NCBI GenBank assembly: GCA_965230965.1
Contig: OZ246401.1
Span: forward strand, 868,001 to 932,000
Source of the DNA: OLB23 sp965230965
GTDB lineage: Bacteria > Patescibacteriota > Microgenomatia > UBA1406 > HO2-37-13b
Direction of reading: 5' to 3'
Length of the DNA stretch: 64,000 nucleotides
Below, piece after piece: positions 1 to 8,563 of the stretch. The notes under the pieces were generated by a model. That model worked only from the letters and a program-made list of their open reading frames with translations. It did not search any database and was not told where the DNA came from. A program made the position numbers and the translations under genes. Each line of letters begins with the position of its first letter. Position 1 is the stretch's first letter.

Positions 1-468
1 GTTTTCACTCCAATCACTGTATAACCACATTGTTCGAATAATAATATACTTTCTATTTGTCTTCTGAATAACTTGCTCAGCTTTGTATTTATCTTTTCCA
101 ACTACAGTTTTTGGATGGGGCACGTCAGTTTCTTTATACGGACTGTTGCTACTACCGTCAAAGACTTCATTTGTACTTACAAAAACTAATGGAATGTCCA
201 TCTTAGCTGTTACGCGAGCTACGTTTCTTGTTCCAACAACATTTATTTGATATGCTTTTTTGGGATTAGCTGCACATTCGTCACCACGTGTCATAGAAGC
301 AAGATGAAAAACCATATCTGGTTTGTGGAGGGAAATTGTTTTGTAAACATCTACCCTATTTTCAATATTTAGTTGAGATTTTGTTGCCATGATAAGCTCG
401 TGGCTAGTATTTTGCTCTTTAATTGCTTTTGCAAGCTGTCCGTTTGCTCCGGTTATAAGAATTTTCAC
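1..468 (-). CDS. RmlD-like NAD(P)-dependent sugar nucleotide reductase, 3' end cut by window
   Basis: SDR-superfamily protein of the dTDP-4-dehydrorhamnose reductase type, which would act on a nucleotide sugar for surface glycans. The N-terminus reads MKILITGANGQLAKAI, a Rossmann GxxGxxG motif, followed by a VFHLAS strand and an FVSTNEVFDG segment. I chose the GTG at 466-468: it begins exactly at the Rossmann strand, and a TATACT lies 9 nt upstream. The usual YxxxK is VGKDK here, so the lysine is kept but the catalytic tyrosine is replaced by valine. The C-terminal part lies outside the window. It is divergent from the GT-C gene that follows and fits the surrounding glycan genes. Family call fairly sure, substrate unknown. 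Confidence 0.75.
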   Translation of the reverse strand, partial: MKILITGANGQLAKAIKEQNTSHELIMATKSQLNIENRVDVYKTISLHKPDMVFHLASMTRGDECAANPKKAYQINVVGTRNVARVTAKMDIPLVFVSTNEVFDGSSNSPYKETDVPHPKTVVGKDKYKAEQVIQKTNRKYIIIRTMWLYSDWSEN

Positions 469-477
469 AGTAGTAAT

Positions 478-485
478 AGTATACT
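478..485. promoter_or_regulatory. Palindromic -10 element shared by divergent genes
   Basis: The 8-bp palindrome AGTATACT contains TATACT on both strands. On the minus strand it lies 9 nt before the GTG of the RmlD-like gene. On the plus strand it directly abuts ATG 486 and lies 12 nt before ATG 498. No clear -35 is visible on either side. Inferred from position and from similar -10/start spacing elsewhere in the window. Confidence 0.5.
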
Positions 486-3188
486 ATGCTCAATTTAATG
501 CATAGACTAGAATTAAGAAGTTTTCTTTTTGCCGTTCTAATAGTGCTTTTGGCACTGTTTTTTATTGGACTTTCAATAGATAAAAGATTTTTTCAATCAA
601 ACCATAGCATTATTTATGCCGAATTTATCCAAAGTTCAGATTTTGGCCAACTATACGATGACGTTTCGCATACGTTTAATTATCGTGTTAATGGTGGAAC
701 ATACAACCTTGGCATACCTTTTTCTCCGGTAAACGAAACTGTGTATGGTACAAATAGAGGCGTTCGCATTATTCCATATATTGCCCTCCTTAATATTTTT
801 CAAAAGATTTTTCTACAATGGTGGGACAGGTTACTATTTCTATTTGTTCTTCTTATTCCATTTTTTGGCTTTCTTTTTAGTGGATATGTATATTCGGCAA
901 AAAATAAATTCACATTAACAGTAGCTGCATTATTCTATGCGTTTAATCCATGGATATTTAACAGACTTCAAACTGGGTTTTTTCAGCTACATATAGCATA
1001 TGCGTTGCTACCATTCCTGGCAATCTTCTTGTTACAACTAAACAAAAAAATTTATTCCGGGTCCGAAGTGATTCGGATTGTTATATCAGCGATTGCTTTA
1101 ACTGTTTCATTATTATTTCAACCACACTTTGTATTCGGCTTAATAATTGGTCTTTTCGTATATTTGCTCATTACTCTGTTGAGTAAAACAGTAGAGTTTA
1201 ATGTGCGACTTATAATAAGCCGCATTTTCTTTTTACTGCTATTAACATTTATTCTTATTTCTTTTTATCTTATTCCGTCGTACCTATACGCACCTTCAAC
1301 ATATACGATTACCGATTATTTTAATATAGGAGCTTTGAAATTTAATGGTCAAGGCAGCACATTTATTGATGTCATTAATCTTTTCGCGCGTTTACCTTGG
1401 GAATCTCAAACTATAAAAGCATACAGAAATGTTCCATATTCGGGGTTTTATATTTTTTACATATGGTGTGCTTTATCAACTATTTTCTTCTCAAATTCAA
1501 AAAGAAAAAAACGCATTGCTGCGTTGTTTTTTTGTGAAATCATCCTTTTTACTTTTTTGGCGAAGGGTGTAAATCCGCCATTTGAAAACATCAGTATTTT
1601 TTTGTACAGACACGTGCCTCTTTTACACATATTTAGAGATCCCTCCCGACTTATGTCTTTTATTGTTTTGTTTGGTTCAATTGCCTGTATGCATATGCCA
1701 TTAGGTAGAGTAAATAAAATAGTTATGATATGGGCAGTAGTGTACTTGTTTATTTGTCTACCTTTTCTCACAACTGATATAAACAAGAGAATGGGTTATC
1801 AGCAAATTCCCTTTGAAGTTTATAGAGAAAATAGACACTTACCAAATCATGAAAAGCTACTTTTTTATCCAGACAATCAACCTCTTTCTATATTTTCTTG
1901 GCATGTTGGGCCTGCAAGTTCTACATATAATTCACCAGTAGAAGCATTGGTACCTTCTAAATCGGATATCATTCATTATTCTGGCAGTAATGATTCATTA
2001 ATTGGACAGGCATCGCTTTTTGCGATCACTGAGATGGAGCCCCAACTTTTAAGTAGATTACGTATTTCCAGAATTATGGCTCAGAATGACATGACTCAAG
2101 CCAACGAACTAAATAAGAAAGCCCTCCCAGAAGGGTTTAATCAAACCAGTATGAATAAATATGTCTCGATATACGAATCCGAAAAAACAATTCCAATTTT
2201 TTCCAATCATCAACCTCTGTTCTTTATAGGTAGTCGCAAAGAATATGCAACATTTGTTAAAAAAATTGGCGATGATGTACCTATAATTTTTTTAAATAGC
2301 AATCATAATCTATCAGAATTTTTGAAGCTAGGATTAGAAGATCAAACGATTATTTACAATAATGAAGACGATATAAAAACATTGTATCTTTCATTGTTGA
2401 ATAGATATTCACTAAATGCTCATATGCAAGTTTGGAACTATGATAAGGATTTCAATTATTATCTTCCCTATGCCGCTAAAGATATAGCCAGCGGTTATCT
2501 TTTACCTTCTGGTAAATCGATAGTATCGTCAAAATCCGATAGCGTGCTTAAACTCTTACCTAAGACCGAGGGTAGTTTTATTCTTGCTATTTCTACTATC
2601 TTTGATAAAGATCATAGTCCATTTGATGTGTTTGTTGATGGGCTATTATTAACTCCAAGTAGTACGACTCCAGAGGGTTTTATATGGCGTCACAACAGAA
2701 TAAATCTGAATAAAACGAGTGTGATTGAAATAAAAAAACTAGGTGCCAATCAAGTGGTTATTGACGATATAATATTAGTCCCCTCTTTACCAGGAGCCGC
2801 TGCAAAAAAAGCTGTAGATAATCTTTTAGGAAAAAGTAAGCTTGTATTAATCTCTGATTATCAAGATGCTGTTAGCAATATTAAAATGAGCTATCTGGAA
2901 AGAGGATTTGGTAAGTATGAGGTATTTTCAAATACAAACTGGTTAACATTTCGTTTTCCATATGACAAGCAGTGGGAAATCGATAATCAAAAAGGAGTTT
3001 TTATAAGCGATGAATACGCAATGACATTTTTTAAAGATAAAAGTGAAAAATCCAAACTCATTTATAAGCCAGAGGATCTTTTTCAAAGCTTACTAAAGCT
3101 AAGTATGTGGACATTTTCAGTACTTGTATATGTCATTTTTTTCTATATGTTACGAAAATTGTTCCAATACCTTCGCCTCGGTCGGTAG
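486..3188 (+). CDS. Large polytopic membrane protein, GT-C-type glycosyltransferase-like
   Basis: A 900-residue membrane protein. The N-terminal ~430 residues hold about a dozen hydrophobic helices, with a periplasmic loop after helix 1 and a segment (FNPWIFNRLQTG) typical of large GT-C/YfhO-like enzymes of CPR and archaea. Residues ~430-860 form a soluble, probably extracytoplasmic region with beta-rich stretches, followed by a final helix near 865-890 and a basic tail. Probably transfers a sugar from a lipid-linked donor outside the membrane. ATG 486 directly abuts the -10; ATG 498 (residue 5) would be a better start if transcription begins near 492. The 3' end overlaps the convergent methyltransferase gene by 56 nt. 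Donor and acceptor are unknown. Confidence 0.7.
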   Translation: MLNLMHRLELRSFLFAVLIVLLALFFIGLSIDKRFFQSNHSIIYAEFIQSSDFGQLYDDVSHTFNYRVNGGTYNLGIPFSPVNETVYGTNRGVRIIPYIALLNIFQKIFLQWWDRLLFLFVLLIPFFGFLFSGYVYSAKNKFTLTVAALFYAFNPWIFNRLQTGFFQLHIAYALLPFLAIFLLQLNKKIYSGSEVIRIVISAIALTVSLLFQPHFVFGLIIGLFVYLLITLLSKTVEFNVRLIISRIFFLLLLTFILISFYLIPSYLYAPSTYTITDYFNIGALKFNGQGSTFIDVINLFARLPWESQTIKAYRNVPYSGFYIFYIWCALSTIFFSNSKRKKRIAALFFCEIILFTFLAKGVNPPFENISIFLYRHVPLLHIFRDPSRLMSFIVLFGSIACMHMPLGRVNKIVMIWAVVYLFICLPFLTTDINKRMGYQQIPFEVYRENRHLPNHEKLLFYPDNQPLSIFSWHVGPASSTYNSPVEALVPSKSDIIHYSGSNDSLIGQASLFAITEMEPQLLSRLRISRIMAQNDMTQANELNKKALPEGFNQTSMNKYVSIYESEKTIPIFSNHQPLFFIGSRKEYATFVKKIGDDVPIIFLNSNHNLSEFLKLGLEDQTIIYNNEDDIKTLYLSLLNRYSLNAHMQVWNYDKDFNYYLPYAAKDIASGYLLPSGKSIVSSKSDSVLKLLPKTEGSFILAISTIFDKDHSPFDVFVDGLLLTPSSTTPEGFIWRHNRINLNKTSVIEIKKLGANQVVIDDIILVPSLPGAAAKKAVDNLLGKSKLVLISDYQDAVSNIKMSYLERGFGKYEVFSNTNWLTFRFPYDKQWEIDNQKGVFISDEYAMTFFKDKSEKSKLIYKPEDLFQSLLKLSMWTFSVLVYVIFFYMLRKLFQYLRLGR

Positions 3189-3837
3189 CGTACGTTGAAT
3201 CTTCAAGTTTTTCTAGATAATCAAGAAAGGGCGGTTTTCTCATTCTTAAAATCCACTTGCCAATATACATATAAAGTAATGCAAGTGAGCCCCAAATTCC
3301 ACCTTTTATTTTTATTGATTCGACTTTGAAACCATTATCCAGCCCATATTTTTCAAGTTTTCTTTTGGAGTAATGTCGGTGACCAATAAGCCACCAAGCT
3401 GGATCAAGAGTTTTTGTTAATGGATGATCATATGGGGTAGAAAGATAAAAAGCACCACCTTTTTTTAGCACCCTGTGAGCTTCTGAGAAAAGTTTTTTCT
3501 CAGTATTCTTCGGAATGTGTTCTATTACCTCAAAACAAACAATTGTTTCAATGCTCTCCTTTTTCAAAGGAATATCAATACCACTCCCCACAATAAACTC
3601 AGCTCGCTTGTCTTTTATCGTAGATTTTGCAGCTGCAAGATCTGATGTGCTTATTTCCATCCCTATAACTTTCTTAACCTCTTTTTTCAGAAAATCTAAT
3701 TCACACCATCCAAAACCGCAGCCCACATCAAGAATAGTCTTATTCCTTATATCTTTTCTACTAACACCTTTTAAAGTGTATGCCATTCTACTATTTAAAT
3801 TTGATAGCGATGGTTTTTCATTACTTATATTTTTCAT
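3133..3837 (-). CDS. Class I SAM-dependent methyltransferase
   Basis: A 234-residue Rossmann-fold methyltransferase (Methyltransf_11 type). Motif I is LDVGCGFG at about residues 35-42, the acidic end of strand 2 is GMEIS, and a CFEVIEHIP post-motif and LKKGGAFYLSTP follow. It is the last gene of the minus-strand glycan operon and its start overlaps the end of the upstream GT2 gene by 17 nt. It probably methylates a sugar or lipid intermediate of that pathway; the substrate cannot be read from sequence. Its 3' end overlaps the convergent GT-C gene. Confidence 0.85.
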   Translation of the reverse strand: MKNISNEKPSLSNLNSRMAYTLKGVSRKDIRNKTILDVGCGFGWCELDFLKKEVKKVIGMEISTSDLAAAKSTIKDKRAEFIVGSGIDIPLKKESIETIVCFEVIEHIPKNTEKKLFSEAHRVLKKGGAFYLSTPYDHPLTKTLDPAWWLIGHRHYSKRKLEKYGLDNGFKVESIKIKGGIWGSLALLYMYIGKWILRMRKPPFLDYLEKLEDSTYATDRGEGIGTIFVTYRKK

Positions 3838-4648
3838 ATGATGCTCGAAGCATGCCTATTGCACCTGCTCCAAATTCGCAAAACTTCATTATAACCATCC
3901 CCAGTGTAAGAATGGGGTGCAAAAGCATACAATCCCATTTTTTAAAAAAAACAGGTCTCAAAATATTGAATTTCTTTGAAGCACTTTTTGGATGATTTCT
4001 CAAATAATATATCGCTGTTTTCCCATAATAGTACTTTGTTTTTGTAGTCTCAAGAAGCGTCAAGTTACCTTCGAGATGTGTGATAAAGGCGGTTATCCTT
4101 CCCGTCTTATAACCTTTTTCGGTAATTCTGTCCGGTAAGTCATATTCCTCGCCGCCACCCCGAATTCTTTCATCGTACCCACCGGCCTTTATAAAGATCT
4201 TTTTTACAAAAAATCTAGGAGCTTCAATTGTTTCATCCCCAACATAAAATGATCTCTCAAATGCTTTCACTGCAGCCCAGAAACCAATTCCCAATGATTT
4301 TTCGGGAATAATAATTTGGCCAAGCATTTTATTTTTTTGTATTTCGTTTACGCACTGTGAGATTACATTAGTTGCAAGAACCATGTCACTGTCAATTATG
4401 ACAACAAACTCACCATGTGACTTATGTACACCGAAGTTTCTTTGCGAACTTCTTTCTGGACCTTTATTGAATACTAAGTTAGTGTATTTTCTAGCAATTG
4501 CTTTTGTTTTATCACTTGAATTATTGTCTACAACGATAATCTCAATATCCTTATGCGTCTGTTTCTTTATTGATGCAAGACATCGAGCCAGATACTGCTG
4601 ACTATTTTTTGTTGGTACTATTACAGAGACGCGTGTACTTTTTTGCAT
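3821..4648 (-). CDS. Family 2 glycosyltransferase
   Basis: A 275-residue GT-A fold enzyme. It starts with VSVIVPTKNSQQYLARCL, has VVDNNSSDKT at about residues 36-45, and the metal-binding IDSDMV near residue 92. GGGEEYDLPDRI near 165 is the acceptor/base region. No transmembrane helix is evident except perhaps near the C-terminus (LHPILTLGMVIMKF). It overlaps the upstream GT4 gene by 28 nt, which implies translational coupling. Predicted to add one sugar from a nucleotide donor on the cytoplasmic side during glycan assembly. Confidence 0.88.
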   Translation of the reverse strand: MQKSTRVSVIVPTKNSQQYLARCLASIKKQTHKDIEIIVVDNNSSDKTKAIARKYTNLVFNKGPERSSQRNFGVHKSHGEFVVIIDSDMVLATNVISQCVNEIQKNKMLGQIIIPEKSLGIGFWAAVKAFERSFYVGDETIEAPRFFVKKIFIKAGGYDERIRGGGEEYDLPDRITEKGYKTGRITAFITHLEGNLTLLETTKTKYYYGKTAIYYLRNHPKSASKKFNILRPVFFKKWDCMLLHPILTLGMVIMKFCEFGAGAIGMLRASYEKYK

Positions 4649-5715
4649 GATGCTATAAATACTTTATAACTGTTTGCTGGTGATAAGTGCTTTGTTGTTA
4701 TTATTAATTCACTTTGATTAACATTTTTATATTCACGTATAAGTTTGACAATAGACTTTGCCATTTTCATTGTACTTGGATAAATAATCATTCCACCAGC
4801 TGCTGTAATACTATCTCTTAATCCGTCAATATTATAGCCAATTGTTGGTGTTCCTTGGGTCGCAGCCTCAGTAACAATAAGTCCCCAACCTTCCTTTACA
4901 GATGTTACCAACAAAATATGAGATTTTCTAAGAAGAGAAGTTTTTTTAGAACGAGTAATGCGACCCAATATAGAGACATCATTTTTATATGGAGATTTTT
5001 TGATATAGCTATAAACTTTTCTTCCATACCTTGAGGAATAATCCCCAGCAATAATTAGTTTCAGTTCAGGAATTTCTTTTTTAGCCAGTTCAAACGCCTG
5101 AACTTGATCCAGCGTTCGTTTCATAGACCTTATTGACCCAAGTGAAAGAATCGTTGGATGTGAGAATTTTTTTTCATGAATTGATAGTTTTATATCGGTG
5201 AATACAGGAATTATATGGATTTGTTTTTTTCTAAATCCATATTTCTGCAAATCAATCTTTGTACTTCTTGACTCTGTAATAACCCAGTTGTTTTTCAACA
5301 AAAAGAGATAAAGTGGTTCGAGAATGTAGCCAACAAGGTTTAGGGGAAAAAACATTTGGTAGAACCAAATTTCCCTGCATAACTGATAAATAACAAGAAC
5401 TCTTTTCTTTCTCGAATATAGCTGAGTCATAAATGGGATGGTGTTAATTTCTTCAATGATGAAATCGGTAGAGCTTCTGTGGTGTTTCAAGAAATGTACA
5501 GCAGCATAAAAATATACAGTAAATCTATTACCAGCACGAACAACTTCATATCCGTCTATTTTTTCTTTCCTAGATGCTCCTGGAAACGAACTTGTAAGAA
5601 TGGTCACTTTATGACCATCGCTTACGAGTCTTTTTGCTATTTCACTACTAATCTGCTCTGCTCCGCCCGCATGCGGGTTTTTGATATCCTTCCATGTAAA
5701 CCACACAATATTCAT
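4621..5715 (-). CDS. Family 4 glycosyltransferase
   Basis: A 364-residue GT-B enzyme. The N-terminal domain contains HAGGAEQISSEIAKRL (residues ~15-30, acceptor side). The C-terminal donor domain contains LSLGSIRSMKRTLDQVQAF, then SVKEGWGLIVTEAATQGTP near residues 272-290, the usual EX7E region of retaining GT4 enzymes. The ATG lies one base after the stop of the upstream GT2 gene. Predicted cytoplasmic; its sequence is related in layout to the GT4 domain of the 1569-residue fusion encoded at 29969-34678. Confidence 0.9.
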   Translation of the reverse strand: MNIVWFTWKDIKNPHAGGAEQISSEIAKRLVSDGHKVTILTSSFPGASRKEKIDGYEVVRAGNRFTVYFYAAVHFLKHHRSSTDFIIEEINTIPFMTQLYSRKKRVLVIYQLCREIWFYQMFFPLNLVGYILEPLYLFLLKNNWVITESRSTKIDLQKYGFRKKQIHIIPVFTDIKLSIHEKKFSHPTILSLGSIRSMKRTLDQVQAFELAKKEIPELKLIIAGDYSSRYGRKVYSYIKKSPYKNDVSILGRITRSKKTSLLRKSHILLVTSVKEGWGLIVTEAATQGTPTIGYNIDGLRDSITAAGGMIIYPSTMKMAKSIVKLIREYKNVNQSELIITTKHLSPANSYKVFIASCKKVHASL

Positions 5716-5716
5716 G

Positions 5717-6529
5717 TTATTTAAATCTCTTTATTCTAATTTTCTTATTAAGATCCAGATATGATCCGCGGGTAAAAATATAATAGTTACGAATATGCGC
5801 ACGGTAAAAAATAGCAAGCGTATCGATAAACATTCCCCAAATAGATTCTAGTGTTGCTGCACTGGTCAGACTGGCAAATGTGTAGTCCAATTTTATTGGA
5901 GCCTCATATATTTTTTCAAAACCATGTTGCTTTGCAACAACAAGCAACTCTAAATCACCGGCATATCTTTTTTCAATAAGTTTTGGCAAAACGCGTCGTA
6001 AGACTTTTGCTTTAAAAATTTTAATACCCGCTTGTGTATCGTGAACATTAATATGAAAAAGAATTCTAACAAAGTAGTAGTATCCAAAACTTAGAATTTT
6101 TCGCAATCTCGAATAGGTAACCTGTGACGCTGGATGGCGCTTTGAGCCAACAATAATATCTGCGGTATACCACTCCATATGTTCAATCAACATCGAGATG
6201 CCATTTGGGTGAATTTCCATTCCCGAATCAATAAACATAATGTAGTCGCCTTTGGCATAATGCATTCCCACTCTAATCGCATAACTTTTTCCATGATTTT
6301 TTTCGTACTCGATAATAGTTGTCTTCGGAATTGCGGCTGCCTTTAGTTTTTCAAAAGAGTCATCGATCTTTCCATCAATAACAACGATAATTTCGTAATC
6401 ATATCTAATTTTATCGAGAACTTTTTTAATACTTTGAATATTTTTAACAATAATTTTCTCCTTTCTATATGCAGGAATAATTAATGTCAAAAAATGTGGA
6501 TATCCCGAATTGGAGGGTGTGTTATTCAT
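5717..6529 (-). CDS. Family 2 glycosyltransferase, dolichyl/polyprenyl-phosphate sugar synthase type
   Basis: A 270-residue GT2 enzyme with FLTLIIPAYRKEK at residues ~13-25, VVIDGKIDDSFEKL, and IMFIDSGMEIHP around residue 98, where the usual DxD reads DSG. The region ending HDTQAGIKIFKAKVL matches polyprenyl-phosphate mannose/glucose synthases, which load sugars onto the lipid carrier used by GT-C enzymes such as those encoded at 486-3188 and 8564-10249. No C-terminal membrane helices. Three bases separate it from the upstream flippase gene. Confidence 0.85.
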   Translation of the reverse strand: MNNTPSNSGYPHFLTLIIPAYRKEKIIVKNIQSIKKVLDKIRYDYEIIVVIDGKIDDSFEKLKAAAIPKTTIIEYEKNHGKSYAIRVGMHYAKGDYIMFIDSGMEIHPNGISMLIEHMEWYTADIIVGSKRHPASQVTYSRLRKILSFGYYYFVRILFHINVHDTQAGIKIFKAKVLRRVLPKLIEKRYAGDLELLVVAKQHGFEKIYEAPIKLDYTFASLTSAATLESIWGMFIDTLAIFYRAHIRNYYIFTRGSYLDLNKKIRIKRFK

Positions 6530-6532
6530 TTT

Positions 6533-7756
6533 CTATAAATGCAGAAGACTTATAGTTAATATTCCGGTTATAAAAAAAGTTATCCCAATATTAATGCTAA
6601 TAACATTCTCTATTGTGTCCCCAAGTATATACATCAAAAGTATATATATAGGGATCATTATAGGAATAAATAATGCCATACTACTATTGTTTGCAACATG
6701 ATAATTATTGATAAGTGTAATGATTGTAATAAGCATGCCAAATAAAGCTGCGAAGGGTACAAAAGGTGCTATCCCTAAGAATTTTGATGAAAATACAAGT
6801 AATAAAACTTGCGTGGTGTAACTTTGATAAAAAATAAGCACAATTGATCCAACTGAAATTATTATTGATGTAAGGATATATATAAGTTTTTTGTGATCCT
6901 GTTTTGTTTCTTTTGCTGAAAAAAATAACAATGATGCTGAAATTATAGGTGCTGCAAAGTATCCGACAATCTTTGCTAATAAACTCCAACTGCTATAAAT
7001 ACCTGCCGTTTCAGCTGAAAACATTTTCTTTACATACATTATGTCGATATTACTGAGTAAAGCTAAAGATAGTAATGAGATCGATGTGACCAGCGTGCTT
7101 TTTCTTGAAATAAATTGCGAAATAGTAATCGTAAGCTTTTGATTGTTTTTAGGTAGCATATTGTTCGTAATTTTTTCTGAAAGCAGAAATACAATTACAT
7201 AACCAATAATTAAGCCAGCATATATATTTAGAATTCCACCAGAGTTAATACTCGAGAAATATGTGCCGATGTACCTTCCAACGGAAATTAGAACGAGTAA
7301 AAGTGAAAACGCAATAAATTTATGTAATCCTTGAAGGATAGAAAAATAAAAAGCGGTAACTATGCCCAAGGCGGCAAGTATGTAAAGAGCAATTGAGCTT
7401 TCTGGTGAGAGATTTGTTATCGACGGAATAAAAATAATCGTTGAGAGCGCTAAGAAAATTAAAATTTTTCTTTCAAAGAGTTGTGACCAAAACCACTGTT
7501 CTATTCTCCGAGCAACTTTATATCTTTCACTACCAGCATTTCCTAGTTTTACAATAACTAATGTAGTAAGTACTGTTATAGGAATGCTAAAAATATTCAA
7601 ATATGCAAATAGCGCTGAGAGCTCGCCGAATCCAGCAGGTCCAAGACTTTTTGCAGAAAGCGAATTTGAAATATAGTTGAGGAAGCTAACAAAAAAATTT
7701 GAAAGTGTGAGAATTAATGTTCCCTTAATAATAATGCGTTTAAAGGAGTCCTTCAT
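6533..7756 (-). CDS. Wzx-type oligosaccharide flippase
   Basis: A 407-residue polytopic membrane protein with about 12 hydrophobic helices. The N-terminal signature TLILTLSNFFVSFLNYISN is followed by AKSLGPAGFGELSALFAYLN, typical of the MOP/polysaccharide biosynthesis flippase family. It would flip a lipid-linked oligosaccharide built by the neighbouring GTs to the outer face. It stops about 50-70 residues shorter than many Wzx proteins. It is embedded in the operon with 3-nt gaps on both sides. Confidence 0.87.
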   Translation of the reverse strand: MKDSFKRIIIKGTLILTLSNFFVSFLNYISNSLSAKSLGPAGFGELSALFAYLNIFSIPITVLTTLVIVKLGNAGSERYKVARRIEQWFWSQLFERKILIFLALSTIIFIPSITNLSPESSIALYILAALGIVTAFYFSILQGLHKFIAFSLLLVLISVGRYIGTYFSSINSGGILNIYAGLIIGYVIVFLLSEKITNNMLPKNNQKLTITISQFISRKSTLVTSISLLSLALLSNIDIMYVKKMFSAETAGIYSSWSLLAKIVGYFAAPIISASLLFFSAKETKQDHKKLIYILTSIIISVGSIVLIFYQSYTTQVLLLVFSSKFLGIAPFVPFAALFGMLITIITLINNYHVANNSSMALFIPIMIPIYILLMYILGDTIENVISINIGITFFITGILTISLLHL

Positions 7757-7759
7757 GAA

Positions 7760-8521
7760 TTATTTTTGCGCTAAAACAACAATGTGACAGGCAAAACTAT
7801 TGATGATTGGAATCTTTGTTAGATAACGATCAACGTGGACAAAAAGTTTAAAAATAGTGAGAGGAAGAAATTTATATGCAGGAATTATATCAGGGAAGGC
7901 AAATGGGAACGACAAAATGCCCCAGTAGCGAATTTTTCTTATTTTAAATCCTCCACTTTCGACAAGATCGAGAAACTCCTTGCGGCGAAAAGACTTGTGG
8001 CTATCCGAAAAGTGAGCAGATTTTTTATAAAAAAGTTTTCTTGCGTAGTATAAAAAAATATTGCTGTGTGGTTCAGAAACAAGGAAGTAGCCTCCTTTTT
8101 CGAGAATCCGATAAGATTCAGCAATGCCCTTTTCAGGATTCGGCAAATGGTGGATTAGTCCTCGAGTCATAACAAAATCAAAGCTTCCATCTTTGAAGGG
8201 CATTTTTTCAGCATCCGCCTCTACCAACACAGCTTTAGGATATTTTTTAGCCCCTACTTTTAGCATGTCCGGAGATAAGTCGCTACCAGTATATGACGCC
8301 CCGACCGATTTTGTTATAAATTCATAAAACTCAACCGTTCCGCAACCTAAGTCCAAAGCTTTTTTAAATTTTCTTCTCGGTAACATTGACTTGAAGAGTT
8401 TGAGCCAATAGTCATTGAAGAAAATGTAGTAGAGACTTGTTTCACGAATGTTGCCATATTTTTTTGCAAGTGTTTTATGCAATACAATTTCATCCTGCTT
8501 TAGTGTCGATTCAGTTTTCAT
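7760..8521 (-). CDS. Class I SAM-dependent methyltransferase
   Basis: A 253-residue methyltransferase and first gene of the glycan operon running 8521 to 3133. Motif I is ALDLGCGTVEFYEF near residues 53-66; GSDLSPDML and FDFVMTRGLIHHLPNP follow, as in UbiE/Methyltransf_11 proteins. A -10 element (TGCTATAAT) lies 11 nt upstream of the ATG, implying a leader of only about 5 nt. Substrate unknown; the location suggests a glycan or its lipid carrier. Confidence 0.87.
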   Translation of the reverse strand: MKTESTLKQDEIVLHKTLAKKYGNIRETSLYYIFFNDYWLKLFKSMLPRRKFKKALDLGCGTVEFYEFITKSVGASYTGSDLSPDMLKVGAKKYPKAVLVEADAEKMPFKDGSFDFVMTRGLIHHLPNPEKGIAESYRILEKGGYFLVSEPHSNIFLYYARKLFYKKSAHFSDSHKSFRRKEFLDLVESGGFKIRKIRYWGILSFPFAFPDIIPAYKFLPLTIFKLFVHVDRYLTKIPIINSFACHIVVLAQK

Positions 8522-8532
8522 AGCGATGAGAG

Positions 8533-8541
8533 ATTATAGCA
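8533..8541 (-). promoter_or_regulatory. Extended -10 promoter of glycan operon 1
   Basis: TGCTATAAT on the minus strand, 11 nt before ATG 8521. Divergent with the TATACT at 8552-8557 that drives the GT39 gene. Confidence 0.65.
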
Positions 8542-8551
8542 TAGAATGCGC

Positions 8552-8557
8552 TATACT
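8552..8557 (+). promoter_or_regulatory. -10 element giving a leaderless GT39 mRNA
   Basis: TATACT ends 6 nt before ATG 8564, so transcription should begin at or next to the A of the start codon. This rules against the in-frame ATG at 8546, which lies upstream of the -10. Confidence 0.65.
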
Positions 8558-8563
8558 AGACAT

